Shown here piece after piece: positions 17,187 to 25,681 of a stretch of 57,901 bases of DNA. The stretch is from Eggerthellaceae bacterium. GTDB taxonomy: Bacteria > Actinomycetota > Coriobacteriia > Coriobacteriales > Eggerthellaceae. The notes below the pieces were generated by a model. That model worked only from the letters and a program-made list of their open reading frames with translations. It ran no database searches and was not told the DNA's origin. Positions within the stretch are counted from its first letter, which is position 1. Every line of letters starts with the position of its first letter. A program made the translations under genes and the position numbers. The stretch spans positions 1-57,901 of the forward strand of contig JAFWJU010000068.1 of assembly GCA_017511465.1 (NCBI GenBank). Reading direction: 5' to 3'.

Positions 17187-17970
17187 CGCGCTCTTCCTCC
17201 AACTTGATGTTGCCGCTCACAGGGTCGAAGACACCTGGCTCGAGGTCGTAGAGCTCGTTGATAACCCCGGGCGTGAATATCTCATCGGGCGGACCAGCTG
17301 CCACGACGCCATCGCCCTTGATGCACATGACGTAATCGCTGACCTTGCGCGCCAGCGGCAGCTCGTGAAGCGACATGATGACGGCCACATCTCGTTCGCG
17401 AACGAGGCGGCGGAGCACATTAAGCAGCTCGATCTGGTAATGGATGTCGAGATAATTGGTCGGCTCGTCAAGCATGATGATATGCGGTTCTTGCGCGATG
17501 GCACGCGCGAGCAAGATACGCTGGCGTTGGCCGTCGGAAATCTGCATGAAATCGCGGTCGCGAAGGTCCCAAACGTGCACCATGTCCATCGCGTCACGCA
17601 CTTTTTCGCGATCCTCGTCGGAAAGGATGCCCAAACGCCCCGTGTAAGGATAGCGGCCTGTCTCGACGATATCGGCGCACGTGAGCAGCTCGGTGCGCAT
17701 GCGCTCGGTCAGCATGACCGACAATTCGAGCGAAAGCTCGTGTGCCGTCAGGTCGCCCACGGACTTGCCCGAGATGAACACCGCGCCTCCGAGCGATTCG
17801 AGATAGCCGACGATGCTCTTCAGGATCGTCGACTTGCCGGCGCCATTCGGGCCGATGAGCGTCATGATCTCCCCAGCATGCAGCTGAATGTTTACGCCCG
17901 AGAGCAACGGCACGCCGTCGTATCCGACGACGAGGTCCTTCGTTTCAAGGTAAACAGGGCGCTCGTCCAT
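17176..17970 (-). CDS. ABC transporter ATPase for corrinoid/cobalt/iron-chelate uptake (FepC/BtuD type)
   Basis: 264 aa. Walker A is GPNGAGKST (about residues 39-47), the signature is ISDGQRQRILLARAIAQ (DGQ replaces the usual SGGQ), Walker B is IIMLDEPTNYLD, and the switch His is in SLHELPLA. This is the FepC/BtuD class energising a BtuC-like permease. The start ATG at 17970 overlaps the permease TGA (ATGA). A longer open frame back to 19038 in this phase is an artefact of the permease gene. Riboswitch control and the cbiL neighbour favour corrinoid, though iron or cobalt chelates are possible. Confidence 0.92.
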   Translation of the reverse strand: MDERPVYLETKDLVVGYDGVPLLSGVNIQLHAGEIMTLIGPNGAGKSTILKSIVGYLESLGGAVFISGKSVGDLTAHELSLELSVMLTERMRTELLTCADIVETGRYPYTGRLGILSDEDREKVRDAMDMVHVWDLRDRDFMQISDGQRQRILLARAIAQEPHIIMLDEPTNYLDIHYQIELLNVLRRLVRERDVAVIMSLHELPLARKVSDYVMCIKGDGVVAAGPPDEIFTPGVINELYDLEPGVFDPVSGNIKLEEERDEG

Positions 17971-19022
17971 CAGCGCCTCACCTTCTCGCGCTTCAGCAGG
18001 ATGCTGATGACGACGGGCGCGCCGAATATGGCCGTCACGGCAGAAATCGACACCTCGGTCGGCGCGAACACCGAACGCGCGATTAGGTCGCAGAACAGGC
18101 AGAAAATGGCGCCGCCGAAAAACGCGCCCGGTATGACGACGAGGGGCTTGGACGTGCCAAGCGCCCGTTTGACGATATGGGGCACCGCGATGCCGACGAA
18201 GCTGATGGGTCCGGCGAAGGCCGTGACCGTCGCCGCCAACAGGCTGGACAGCAGTATGAGCGCAATGCGGAAGGCGCGGATGTTCACACCCATGCTGCGC
18301 GCATACTGCTCGCCCAGCTGGAAGGCTCCGATGGGCTTCGAAAGGAAGAACACCGCGATACTCGCCGCGATGACGACGACCGTCATGATGCCGATATCGC
18401 TCCAGTTGATGCCCGAGAAACTGCCGAGCGACCAATTCTTCAGGTTGACGATGTTCGCATCCGACGCGAACGTGATGAGGAAATCGGTGGCAGCCGAGCA
18501 GATGTAGCCGATCATGACGCCCGCCACGATGAGCATCGACATCGAATTGATGCGCCGCGACACCAGCAACACGAACAGCATGGCGATGAGCGAACCCACG
18601 AACGCCGATACGACCATCATGCCGCTCGTCATGACGCCCGACCCGCCCACAACGAGAATCATCACAAGGGCGACGACAAGTTTCGCTCCCGAGCTGATGC
18701 CCAAGATGAACGGACCGGCAATGGGGTTGTTGAAGAACGTCTGCAGCAGGAAGCCCGATAACGCCAGCGCGCCACCCAGCAAAGCTGCCGCTATGAGCCT
18801 GGGCAAGCGAATGCTCCAGATGACTTGGGAGTTCGTGCTTCCCGCATCTTGACCCGCAAGGATGCCCGGCAAATCGGCAACGGGAACGTTCAGGCTGCCA
18901 ATGCACAAATTGAGCGCCGCAAGGAACACGAGCAGCACGAACAGCACGATGAACACGACCGTCACGCGCTGATGGCGCACGCTTTGCCCGAACTCGTTGT
19001 CTATGTCGCTTTGCTTGCGCAC
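17970..19022 (-). CDS. FecCD/BtuC-type ABC permease
   Basis: 350 aa with about ten membrane helices. It has the family motifs IRLPRLIAAALLGGALALSG, LLQTFFNNPIAGPFILGISS, the coupling-helix region FVGIAVPHIVKRALG, and a final hydrophobic helix FGAPVVISILL. It forms the channel for the binding protein encoded just upstream and is translationally coupled to the ATPase downstream. Start 19022 has GGAGTT upstream in the transcript. The substrate is most likely a corrinoid or related metal chelate because of the riboswitch and cbi genes in the operon. Confidence 0.93.
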   Translation of the reverse strand: MRKQSDIDNEFGQSVRHQRVTVVFIVLFVLLVFLAALNLCIGSLNVPVADLPGILAGQDAGSTNSQVIWSIRLPRLIAAALLGGALALSGFLLQTFFNNPIAGPFILGISSGAKLVVALVMILVVGGSGVMTSGMMVVSAFVGSLIAMLFVLLVSRRINSMSMLIVAGVMIGYICSAATDFLITFASDANIVNLKNWSLGSFSGINWSDIGIMTVVVIAASIAVFFLSKPIGAFQLGEQYARSMGVNIRAFRIALILLSSLLAATVTAFAGPISFVGIAVPHIVKRALGTSKPLVVIPGAFFGGAIFCLFCDLIARSVFAPTEVSISAVTAIFGAPVVISILLKREKVRR

Positions 19023-19076
19023 CTAAACTCCTTGACATGTGCCAAAACGGACAGCAGCGATTGGCGCATTCTCAGT

Positions 19077-20621
19077 CTACTCCAGTTTGAACACGTACGT
19101 CGTTTCGGCATCCGAGCCGGTGATCACCGTGTTGAAGTCGGCGATGATGCGACCCGTCTGCATCATCTGCTGATACATGTTCTGGTCGGTCGACCACACG
19201 TTGCCGTTCTTCACGGCAGCGAAATCGCTCAGCAACGTGTTCTTGCGCACGAGCGCATCAAGGTTGTCAACGCTCGCGTCAATCGAGGCGTTGTAGATGA
19301 TGATGTCGGCGTCTTTGGCCATGGCGTAGAAGCGCTCCATTTCGAGCGTGACGCTGGACATCGAATCTTGGGCTTCGGACAGCTCGTCGAACACATACGT
19401 GCCGCCAGCCTGGTCGATCATCTTGGTGATGTAATCGCCGGGCTTGCGCACGACGGCGTTGCCGTTGGAATTGATGTAGAAGAACGCCACCGTTTTCCCC
19501 GTAGGCGTGCTGTCGACGCCGCTTACTTGGGCAACCTGCTCGTCGAAGAGCGCCTGGGCCTCCTCCTCGCGATCGAGCATGGCACCGTAGCATTTAACCC
19601 ATTCGGTGCGGCCAAGCGGTTCCGATTCGTAGCTCGACATTTCGGCGAACACGGGTATGCCCAACTCGATGAGCTTCTCGCGCACATCAGGCGTGTGGTT
19701 GATCATCGTCGATTCGATGGCAAGGCGCACGCCTTTGCCGAGCAACAGCTCGTAATCGGGCGTGTTGTACTTGCCTCCATACGTGATCGCCCCTGAATCC
19801 ATCGCGTCGATTGCCGCATCGACATGCCAATTGTCCTTTGATATGCCCGATACCGTGACAATATCGAGAGCGTCGAGGGCGTCGATGAGGCACATCGTAT
19901 CGGATGCGACCAGGTATACGTCGCCAATGGGCTGCTGGATCACGGTGATGTCGGAAGCAAGCCCGTCGGGCACGTTCGCGCCTTCGGGCACCGTCAGGTA
20001 ACGCTGGCCGTCGGAAAGGCACAGCAGCTTGTAGCCGCCCTCGTAATAATCGACCGTGAAGCACGTGGCGTATTGCAGCGGCAAGCTGGAGGTCGGCTTC
20101 ATTCCATTGCCCAAATCGGTGTTGTGGAAATTGGCCACCTGCACTGTCGTCGGGCTATCACCCACTTCGGATTCCGCCGCTTCGCCATCTGCCCCAAAGC
20201 TGATGACGTAATCGATCATGTGGGGCTGGCTCATGGCCGTCGTCTCGGCCTGCACGGCGAGATCCTCATCGAGCGTTGCGACGGGAATCTCGAACGTCGA
20301 ATTACCCGATTCGTTGACGGGCAGGTATTCCACGCCGTCAACGACCATCTTGTCGTAGTTCGAACTGGACCAAACAACCGTGAGCGTCATCGACCCGTCT
20401 TCGGCAACGACCAGCTTGGCGGGGCTTTCGACGGTTGCACGCCCCGAACCACCGCTCAGTATGATGTCTACGGAGTTCTCGCCCACAGCAAGAGCACCCA
20501 TCGAAGCACCTGCCGAAGAAGCCGCCGACATGGCGCCGACCCCCGTTTGCCCGCATCCGGCGCAGAACACCAGAACGCACGCCACTGCAGCGACAATCAG
20601 TCCATGAACGAGCCTCTTCAT
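19077..20621 (-). CDS. Lipoprotein ABC substrate-binding protein with N-terminal NEAT-like (iron transport-associated) domain
   Basis: 514 aa. Signal and lipobox end at C23 (VFCAGC). Residues 45-170 form a beta-rich domain with VDIILSGGSGRATVESPAKL and WSSSNYDKMVVDGVEYLP, a pattern common in gut Firmicutes/Actinobacteria binding proteins and related to iron transport-associated domains. Residues 180-514 are a FecB/BtuF-type binding fold (LSDGQRYLTVPEG, TVSGISKDNWHVD, GKYNTPDYELLLGKGVRLAI). Two ATGs in tandem (20624, 20621) follow GAGGAG; 20621 gives better spacing. It works with the FecCD permease and ATPase downstream. The extra N-terminal domain may help capture or hand over ligand. Confidence 0.88.
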   Translation of the reverse strand: MKRLVHGLIVAAVACVLVFCAGCGQTGVGAMSAASSAGASMGALAVGENSVDIILSGGSGRATVESPAKLVVAEDGSMTLTVVWSSSNYDKMVVDGVEYLPVNESGNSTFEIPVATLDEDLAVQAETTAMSQPHMIDYVISFGADGEAAESEVGDSPTTVQVANFHNTDLGNGMKPTSSLPLQYATCFTVDYYEGGYKLLCLSDGQRYLTVPEGANVPDGLASDITVIQQPIGDVYLVASDTMCLIDALDALDIVTVSGISKDNWHVDAAIDAMDSGAITYGGKYNTPDYELLLGKGVRLAIESTMINHTPDVREKLIELGIPVFAEMSSYESEPLGRTEWVKCYGAMLDREEEAQALFDEQVAQVSGVDSTPTGKTVAFFYINSNGNAVVRKPGDYITKMIDQAGGTYVFDELSEAQDSMSSVTLEMERFYAMAKDADIIIYNASIDASVDNLDALVRKNTLLSDFAAVKNGNVWSTDQNMYQQMMQTGRIIADFNTVITGSDAETTYVFKLE

Positions 20622-20793
20622 CATGTGCTCCTCGGGTTCAATCGCAATGTGAATGGGTTTTGCGCCTTCCCCCATCCCCCATCCACGGCTATTCCAACGT
20701 AACGGGCGGGACGGACGCGCTAACGCCCGCCCCGCCTGTCGGGAAAGGAAACGCTAACGGAACGAGTCTTGCACCCGCCCCGCTAATCGCCAA

Positions 20794-21972
20794 TTAAGCG
20801 ATGCTGTCAACGGCAGCCTTCACATGGGCCACGTAGATATCCTGAACGGCAGGAATCTCGCCCAAGCCGTTGATCTGGCAATCGACGGAGTCGAAAGCGC
20901 CAGCAGCGTTGAACTGGCTCACCCAGGACTCGGGATCCTCAGGATCGGCCATGTCGTTGTTGGCATGATCGCCAGCGACGACCATCAGCGGACGCAGGAT
21001 GACCTTCTTGAAGCCGGCATCCTTGACCTTGCCGATGACAACGTCACATGCGGTATCCTCGGGCTCGCCCTCAACGGTGCCGACGAAGACGTTCTTGTAA
21101 CCAAGTTCGTCCATGACGGTCTGCATCTGGTTGTAGGTGACGTTGGCGGTGTGCGAGGTTCCATGACCCATGAGCACCAAGGCGGTGTCCTCGGGAGCGG
21201 CAGCGGCGGCAACGACAGCCTCGGCGACGGCCTTCTTGTCGTCGTTGATGACGGTAGCATCAGCGCCTACCTCGCCCAGCAGCGGCTCGGCGACAACGAT
21301 GTTCATGTCAGCCTTGTAAGGCTCGAGAGCGGCGACCATCTCGTCATACTCGGCACCATGCATGAGATGCGTCGGAGCCACGACGAGGTTCTTCACGCCA
21401 GCTTCCTTGGCAAGGGCGAGAGCCTGGTCAACGTCGTTGATCTGCTCGCCATCGCGTGCGGCAATGTGGTTGATGATGATCTGGGCAGTGAAGGCGCGGC
21501 GCACGGACCAATCGGGGTATGCAGCCTGGATGGCCTTCTCGACACCACCGATGGTGGCAACGCGGCTGTCGTTAAACGACGTGCCGAAGCTGACGACGAG
21601 AATCTCGTTCTCGCCTTCAGGGGCAGTCGCTAGCGGATCGTCCTTAGAAGCGTCACCCGTGTCGAGGCCGAAGTAGTCGGCTTCCTCGACGAGTTCCTTC
21701 TGGGCGTCGGTCAGGGCGTCCCAAGCATCCTTGGCGGCCTTGCAGTCGGCATCGGTCGTGTCGGTGCGCTTCTGCACCTGGATGGCGGCGATCAGCTCGT
21801 CGACGGCGGCAGCGGCAGCGGCATCGGCGTCAGCGGATGCCGAAGACGAAGCCGAAGCGGAAGCCGAGCTGGCGCTCGCGCTCGAGGAAGCGCTGTTCGA
21901 CGCGCAGCCGAACACCGTGAAAGCGAGGCATGCAGCCACAGCCCCCACGGCAAGCGGTTTGACGAATTTCAT
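20794..21972 (-). CDS. cbiK: Lipoprotein-anchored CbiK-type sirohydrochlorin cobaltochelatase
   Basis: 392 aa. A lipoprotein signal (C23 in TVFGC) is followed by a low-complexity Ser/Ala stretch (24-56), a short helical spacer (57-100), and a class II chelatase domain from about 122 (LVVSFGTSFNDSRVATIGG). Candidate metal residues are H270/H274 in LMGHGTSHTANVTY and H336 in LMVVAGDHANND, matching CbiK. CbiK normally inserts cobalt into sirohydrochlorin in the cytoplasm; here the signal places it outside the membrane, as for the periplasmic CbiK of Desulfovibrio. It may handle external tetrapyrrole or metal rather than biosynthesis. It is second in the riboswitch operon, with an FecCD transporter downstream. 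Confidence 0.9.
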   Translation of the reverse strand: MKFVKPLAVGAVAACLAFTVFGCASNSASSSASASSASASASSSASADADAAAAAAVDELIAAIQVQKRTDTTDADCKAAKDAWDALTDAQKELVEEADYFGLDTGDASKDDPLATAPEGENEILVVSFGTSFNDSRVATIGGVEKAIQAAYPDWSVRRAFTAQIIINHIAARDGEQINDVDQALALAKEAGVKNLVVAPTHLMHGAEYDEMVAALEPYKADMNIVVAEPLLGEVGADATVINDDKKAVAEAVVAAAAAPEDTALVLMGHGTSHTANVTYNQMQTVMDELGYKNVFVGTVEGEPEDTACDVVIGKVKDAGFKKVILRPLMVVAGDHANNDMADPEDPESWVSQFNAAGAFDSVDCQINGLGEIPAVQDIYVAHVKAAVDSIA

Positions 21973-22053
21973 AGAAACCTCCTTGTTTCTCTCCCTTTCG
22001 TCCCTTTCCTATTCCCCAGGGGCGGTTCTTCAAAATCGCCCCTTGAAGCCCAC

Positions 22054-22629
22054 TTAGAGCGCAACCGGATCCGAGACGGACACCTTATGGTCGTACCATT
22101 TGCCCTTCTCGCCGATCAGTGCCACGTCGAATTCCTCGCCAATCGCCGGTACGGGAATATCGAACCCGAACACTTCTTCGGTGGCACCGTCTTTGTAAGT
22201 GACCGTATCGGTCGTCGGCTGCAGAAGGTTTTCGGCGTCGTTCTCGGCATCGGCTGCCAAACCCGGGTACAAGTTGAGGATTTTCTTGCTCGCGAGGCTG
22301 ACGTGAATGGTCATGGTTCCGTCCTCGGCAACGGTGAGGGTGCCCTTGTTTTCAAGCGCCTCGTTGACGTGGAACATGCTGCTGTCGGTCGTGAACGTGG
22401 CCTCGTACTCGCCGGGAGCCAAAGCCTGAGCAGATGCTGCCGAACTTGAAGCAGCCTCGGCACTGGCGGATGCGGCAGAACTCGACACTGCCTCGGCACT
22501 TGCGCTAGCCGAAGCCGATGCGCTCGAAGCCGAAGCCGAACTCGACGCGGTGCCAGACGAGCATCCGGCGATTGCCACGACGGCGACGAGAGCCATCGCG
22601 ACTGCAAATACGCTTACCAGTTTTTTCAT
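22054..22629 (-). CDS. Ser/Ala-rich lipoprotein with NEAT-like (iron transport-associated) domain
   Basis: 191 aa. The lipobox ends at C23 (AIAGC). Residues 24-67 are almost only Ser, Ala and Glu, a flexible cell-wall-spanning linker. The folded part starts at ALAPGEYEATFTTDSSMFHV and contains GTLTVAEDGTMTIHVSLASK and IGEKGKWYDHKVS. It is related in pattern to the N-terminal domain of the binding protein two genes downstream. It is the first gene after the cobalamin riboswitch, with GAGAGGGG before the ATG at 22629. A role in capturing corrinoid, heme or a similar chelate at the surface is inferred. Confidence 0.8.
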   Translation of the reverse strand: MKKLVSVFAVAMALVAVVAIAGCSSGTASSSASASSASASASASAEAVSSSAASASAEAASSSAASAQALAPGEYEATFTTDSSMFHVNEALENKGTLTVAEDGTMTIHVSLASKKILNLYPGLAADAENDAENLLQPTTDTVTYKDGATEEVFGFDIPVPAIGEEFDVALIGEKGKWYDHKVSVSDPVAL

Positions 22630-22785
22630 GTTGCGGTTCCCCTCTCATAATGCACGACAGCGCGCAAAGCGCAGTCATGCCTTCTTATTGCTCATGTCAT
22701 GGGAAATCACGGAGATGCGCAGCGCCGCCGCAAACGCAGCAGGCACTGGTTGCGCATCGCCGGGGTTCACAGCGACATGGCTCTT

Positions 22786-22891
22786 GGATAGCCCGGGTAC
22801 TCTGGCTTAGCGCGTTGCGCCTTACAGTAATGGCCCTTGCCCGGGATTCTCACCCGGTTCCCCCAGCGCGCCCATGCGGGCGCCCGCTATC
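22786..22891 (-). ncRNA. Cobalamin riboswitch
   Basis: Read on the minus strand, the 5' arm GGATAGCGGG (22891-22882) pairs with CCCGGGCTATCC (22797-22786) to close the structure. Between them lie the conserved core GGGAACCGGGTGAGAATCCC, the ATTACTGTAAGG segment and the B12 box AAGCCAGAGTACC (22808-22796). These are the hallmark elements of cobalamin riboswitches. It lies 157 bases upstream of the first gene of the lipoprotein-cbiK-ABC-cbiL operon and would shut it off when cobamide is plentiful. Confidence 0.9.
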
Positions 22892-22913
22892 CTCAGCTTT
22901 TCAAGCAATGCCG

Positions 22914-22919
22914 ATTATA
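22914..22919 (-). promoter_or_regulatory. -10 element of the riboswitch operon
   Basis: A perfect TATAAT on the minus strand lies about 22 bases before the riboswitch closing stem. No good -35 hexamer is seen at the normal distance. Confidence 0.6.
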
Positions 22920-23077
22920 CCCCCTTGGCTAGCGCGGCGAGTACCGAGAAGGCTTTTGCCGGTTCTTTTATAAAACATTCAGACGCATCGGCGTTTTTGG
23001 TTTTCTTGCTGCTGTTTCCACCCGAGATGCAGTTCCGATTTGCACCTTAGCCTTCTATTCTTCTCCTCTGGCAACGT

Positions 23078-23114
23078 AAAGCGGAGCCCGCGCTTGAAAG
23101 CACGGGCCCCGCTT
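23078..23114 (-). terminator. Rho-independent terminator after the SDR gene
   Basis: On the minus strand AAGCGGGGCCCG pairs with CGGGCTCCGCTT (one mismatch) around a short loop and is followed by TTTACGTT. It ends the SDR transcript before the riboswitch region. Confidence 0.75.
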
Positions 23115-23138
23115 GGCATTGGCGTTGTCGGCGCGTGG

Positions 23139-23924
23139 TTACACGCAGGTATAGCCGCCGTCGACGGCAATCATCTGGCCAGTGACGTAACTGGCTTCTT
23201 CGGAGCCCAGGAACACTGCAGCGGCATTGAGCTCGCCCGACTGGCCGTAACGCTGCATGGGAACAGTGCTCTTGGCAAAGTTCTGGAAGTACTCGGTGTC
23301 AAGCGTCTCGGTGGTCAGCTCGGTGTAGAAATACCCCGGGCAGATGGCGTTGACGGTAACGCCCGTGGGACCAAACTCGGCAGCAGCGGCACGGGTGAAG
23401 TTGACGACTGCGCCCTTGGAGGCATGGTATGCGCAAGTCGGGATGGCCGTGTTGCCAACCAAGCCGTAGATGGAAGCGATGTTGATGATGCGACCGTATG
23501 TCTGCGTGCCAGCCTCGATGCCCTTCTGCATGTAGCCGCCGACCTTTTTGCACATCGTGAAGATCGAAGTCAGGTCGAGGTTCATGGTGAAATCCCAGTC
23601 GCTGCGCTCGAAATCGACGAGCTTGGTGCCCGTGCCCTTCTCGCCGCCAGCGGAATTCACGAGAACCTCGATGTGGCCGAACTTCTCGTCGGCAGCTGCG
23701 ATTGCGGCATCGATCGAAGCTTCATCGGTGACGTCGCATGCACACGGCAAGACCTCGACGCCGTACTTCTCGGCGAATTCCTTGGCACTTGCCTCGAGAC
23801 GCTCGACGCGACGGGCCAAGAGCACGAGGTTAGCGCCCTGCTGTGCGTAACCTTCGGCCATCTGCTTACCCAGACCAGAAGACGCGCCGGTTACTGCAAC
23901 GACCTTGCCAGTGAAATCAAACAT
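23139..23924 (-). CDS. Short-chain dehydrogenase/reductase (SDR)
   Basis: 261-aa classical SDR: cofactor loop TGASSGLGK (about 13-21), NSAGG near 89, catalytic Ser in IINIASIYG, and YHASKG carrying the catalytic Tyr and Lys, then a C-terminal TGQMIAVDGGYT. The substrate cannot be read from the sequence; relatives include gluconate 5-dehydrogenase, 3-oxoacyl reductase and hydroxysteroid dehydrogenases. It is monocistronic, with a terminator after it. Its promoter lies in three 21-bp tandem repeats with no -35 box, which points to activation by a dedicated regulator, as for an inducible catabolic enzyme. Confidence 0.9.
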   Translation of the reverse strand: MFDFTGKVVAVTGASSGLGKQMAEGYAQQGANLVLLARRVERLEASAKEFAEKYGVEVLPCACDVTDEASIDAAIAAADEKFGHIEVLVNSAGGEKGTGTKLVDFERSDWDFTMNLDLTSIFTMCKKVGGYMQKGIEAGTQTYGRIINIASIYGLVGNTAIPTCAYHASKGAVVNFTRAAAAEFGPTGVTVNAICPGYFYTELTTETLDTEYFQNFAKSTVPMQRYGQSGELNAAAVFLGSEEASYVTGQMIAVDGGYTCV

Positions 23925-23979
23925 GTGAGACCTCCATAATCTCTCGGTTCTTCAAAAGCACTTTTCGCTTTTGACCACA

Positions 23980-24043
23980 ATTATATTTGCATCCTGCCAC
24001 TCTTATACTTACATCTTCCACTTTCAAACTTGCATATTGTCAC
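23980..24043 (-). promoter_or_regulatory. Three tandem 21-bp repeats covering the SDR promoter
   Basis: Contiguous copies at 24022-24043, 24001-24021 and 23980-24000 (minus strand) each begin GTG and share ATGCAAGT or a close variant at the same offset. The last copy ends in a perfect TATAAT, and no -35 hexamer is present. The 21-bp period places the copies on one face of the helix, as for multiple sites of an activator. Confidence 0.7.
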
Positions 24044-24132
24044 TTTTTTGCAATGAATTCGGCGGCGCTGCTCGCCATGACGAGCGGTTAAGCGCCACCC
24101 GCGCCCAACTTGGAAAGGGCGTTTGAAACCTG

Positions 24133-24993
24133 CTACGCCTTCTTGTGATAGGCGGCCCAATAGACCATGCCAACCATGATCGCGCCGCCGACGATGTTGC
24201 CAATCGTGGCGATGCCGATGTTGTAGCAAGCACCGCCCACATTGAGGGCTTGCATGATGGCATCGAGTTTCGTCGGGTCGATATCGCCCGCATAACCGTA
24301 CGTGTTCAACGCCGCGATGCCCATCGGAAGGAAGAACATATTTGCCACGCAGTGCTCGAACCCGCAGGCCACGAATGCCATGACTGGGAAAATCGACGTG
24401 AACACCTTGTCGATGACCGTACGTCCGGCAAAGCCCATCCACACCGCCAGGCATACGAGCCAATTGCACATGATGCCGCGGAAGAAGATGATGTGCGGCT
24501 CGAGCGATATCTTGCCGTAGGCGACATTGATCATGGCATCGCCCACTGCGCCTCCGTTCATGCTGGCAAAGTTGGCACCGAGCAAGATGCCGACGATTAT
24601 GAGCGAGCCAACAAGGTTGCCCACATACACGATGACCCAATTCTTCAGGACCGCACCCCAGGAAATCTTCTTGTCTGCGGCAGCGCACACCATGAGGCAG
24701 TTGCCCGTGAACAGCTCGGCACCTGCGACGATGACGCATAGCAAACCCAGCGAGAATGCAAGGCCGCCCAACACCTGCGATACGGCGAACGAAAGCGTGG
24801 TGTCGCCCTTGACCAACAACATGAACGTTGCACCCGTGGCGATGAGCATGCCCGCCATGATGGCAAGCGCGAACGCTGGCGCGATGTCGAGTTTCGTCTT
24901 GCCGATGGCTACGTTTTGAGCTTGGGCGAACAGCGCCGCAGCGCTCCGGCAGTCGGGTTTCGCTGCCGCCACTTCCTTCTTCAGCTCTTCCAC
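24133..24993 (-). CDS. Formate/nitrite transporter (FNT family channel)
   Basis: 286 aa with six membrane helices. It has FNT motifs such as LGGLAFSLGLLCVIVAGAEL-type helix 2 with ELFTGN, then VYVGNLVGS and GIMCNWLVCLAVW, and the conserved FEHCVANMFFLP. FNT proteins conduct formate, nitrite or hydrosulfide. Here the gene starts ten bases after folE and ends the operon with metVF, fhs, fchA and folD, so formate is the likely substrate. Direction (export of formate from methyl oxidation or uptake for the reductive route) depends on conditions. Confidence 0.93.
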   Translation of the reverse strand: MEELKKEVAAAKPDCRSAAALFAQAQNVAIGKTKLDIAPAFALAIMAGMLIATGATFMLLVKGDTTLSFAVSQVLGGLAFSLGLLCVIVAGAELFTGNCLMVCAAADKKISWGAVLKNWVIVYVGNLVGSLIIVGILLGANFASMNGGAVGDAMINVAYGKISLEPHIIFFRGIMCNWLVCLAVWMGFAGRTVIDKVFTSIFPVMAFVACGFEHCVANMFFLPMGIAALNTYGYAGDIDPTKLDAIMQALNVGGACYNIGIATIGNIVGGAIMVGMVYWAAYHKKA

Positions 24994-25003
24994 AGAGAAT
25001 CCC

Positions 25004-25588
25004 CTACGATTTGAACAGCGAGAGCGCCTCGGCGCGCGTTTTATCGTCTTTCTGGAACGTGCCGCGAACCGCCGACGTGACAGTCAGCGAACCCGGTTTC
25101 CTGATGCCGCGTGCCGTCATGCAGCTGTGCTCCGCCTCGACGACGACAAGCGTGCCCAGCGGCTCGAGCGCATCCATGATGGCATCGGCGATCTGCGATG
25201 TCATGCGCTCTTGCACTTGCGGACGGCGGGCGTAACCCTCGACGCAGCGGGCGATTTTCGAAAGGCCCGTTATGCGGCCCTTGCGCGGAATGTACGCCAC
25301 GTGTGCCTTGCCGACGAACGGAAGCAGATGATGCTCGCACATCGACGTGAAGGGGATGTCCTTCAGGATGACCATTTCCTCGTGATCGGCTTCGTGGAAC
25401 TGCTTGAGCAAATGGCTCCCCGGATCTTCGTGCATACCGGCGAAAACTTCGGCGCACGCACGTGCGACGCGCGAGGGCGTTTCAATCAGGCCTTCGCGGT
25501 CGGGGTCTTCGCCGATAGCGAACAAGAACTCACGGATGGCCGCCTCGGCGCGTGCTTGGTCGATTTCCTTGTACTCGAAGTCGGTCAT
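25004..25588 (-). CDS. folE: GTP cyclohydrolase I
   Basis: First step of tetrahydrofolate (pterin) synthesis from GTP. 194 aa with the zinc and active-site motifs [40 protein letters not shown] and [19 protein letters not shown]. The length is normal. It lies between folD and the formate channel on the same strand, ten bases before the latter, so folate supply is linked to one-carbon flux. The start ATG 25588 has AGAAGG upstream. Confidence 0.96.
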   Translation of the reverse strand: MTDFEYKEIDQARAEAAIREFLFAIGEDPDREGLIETPSRVARACAEVFAGMHEDPGSHLLKQFHEADHEEMVILKDIPFTSMCEHHLLPFVGKAHVAYIPRKGRITGLSKIARCVEGYARRPQVQERMTSQIADAIMDALEPLGTLVVVEAEHSCMTARGIRKPGSLTVTSAVRGTFQKDDKTRAEALSLFKS

Positions 25589-25681
25589 GAGGGGCCTTCT
25601 TTCCTAGTGCTCGCAATGCGTATATCGTAAAGGGTGCAAGCAACCATAATCAAGCGATAAACACCTAGTGAAACAGCTTCT

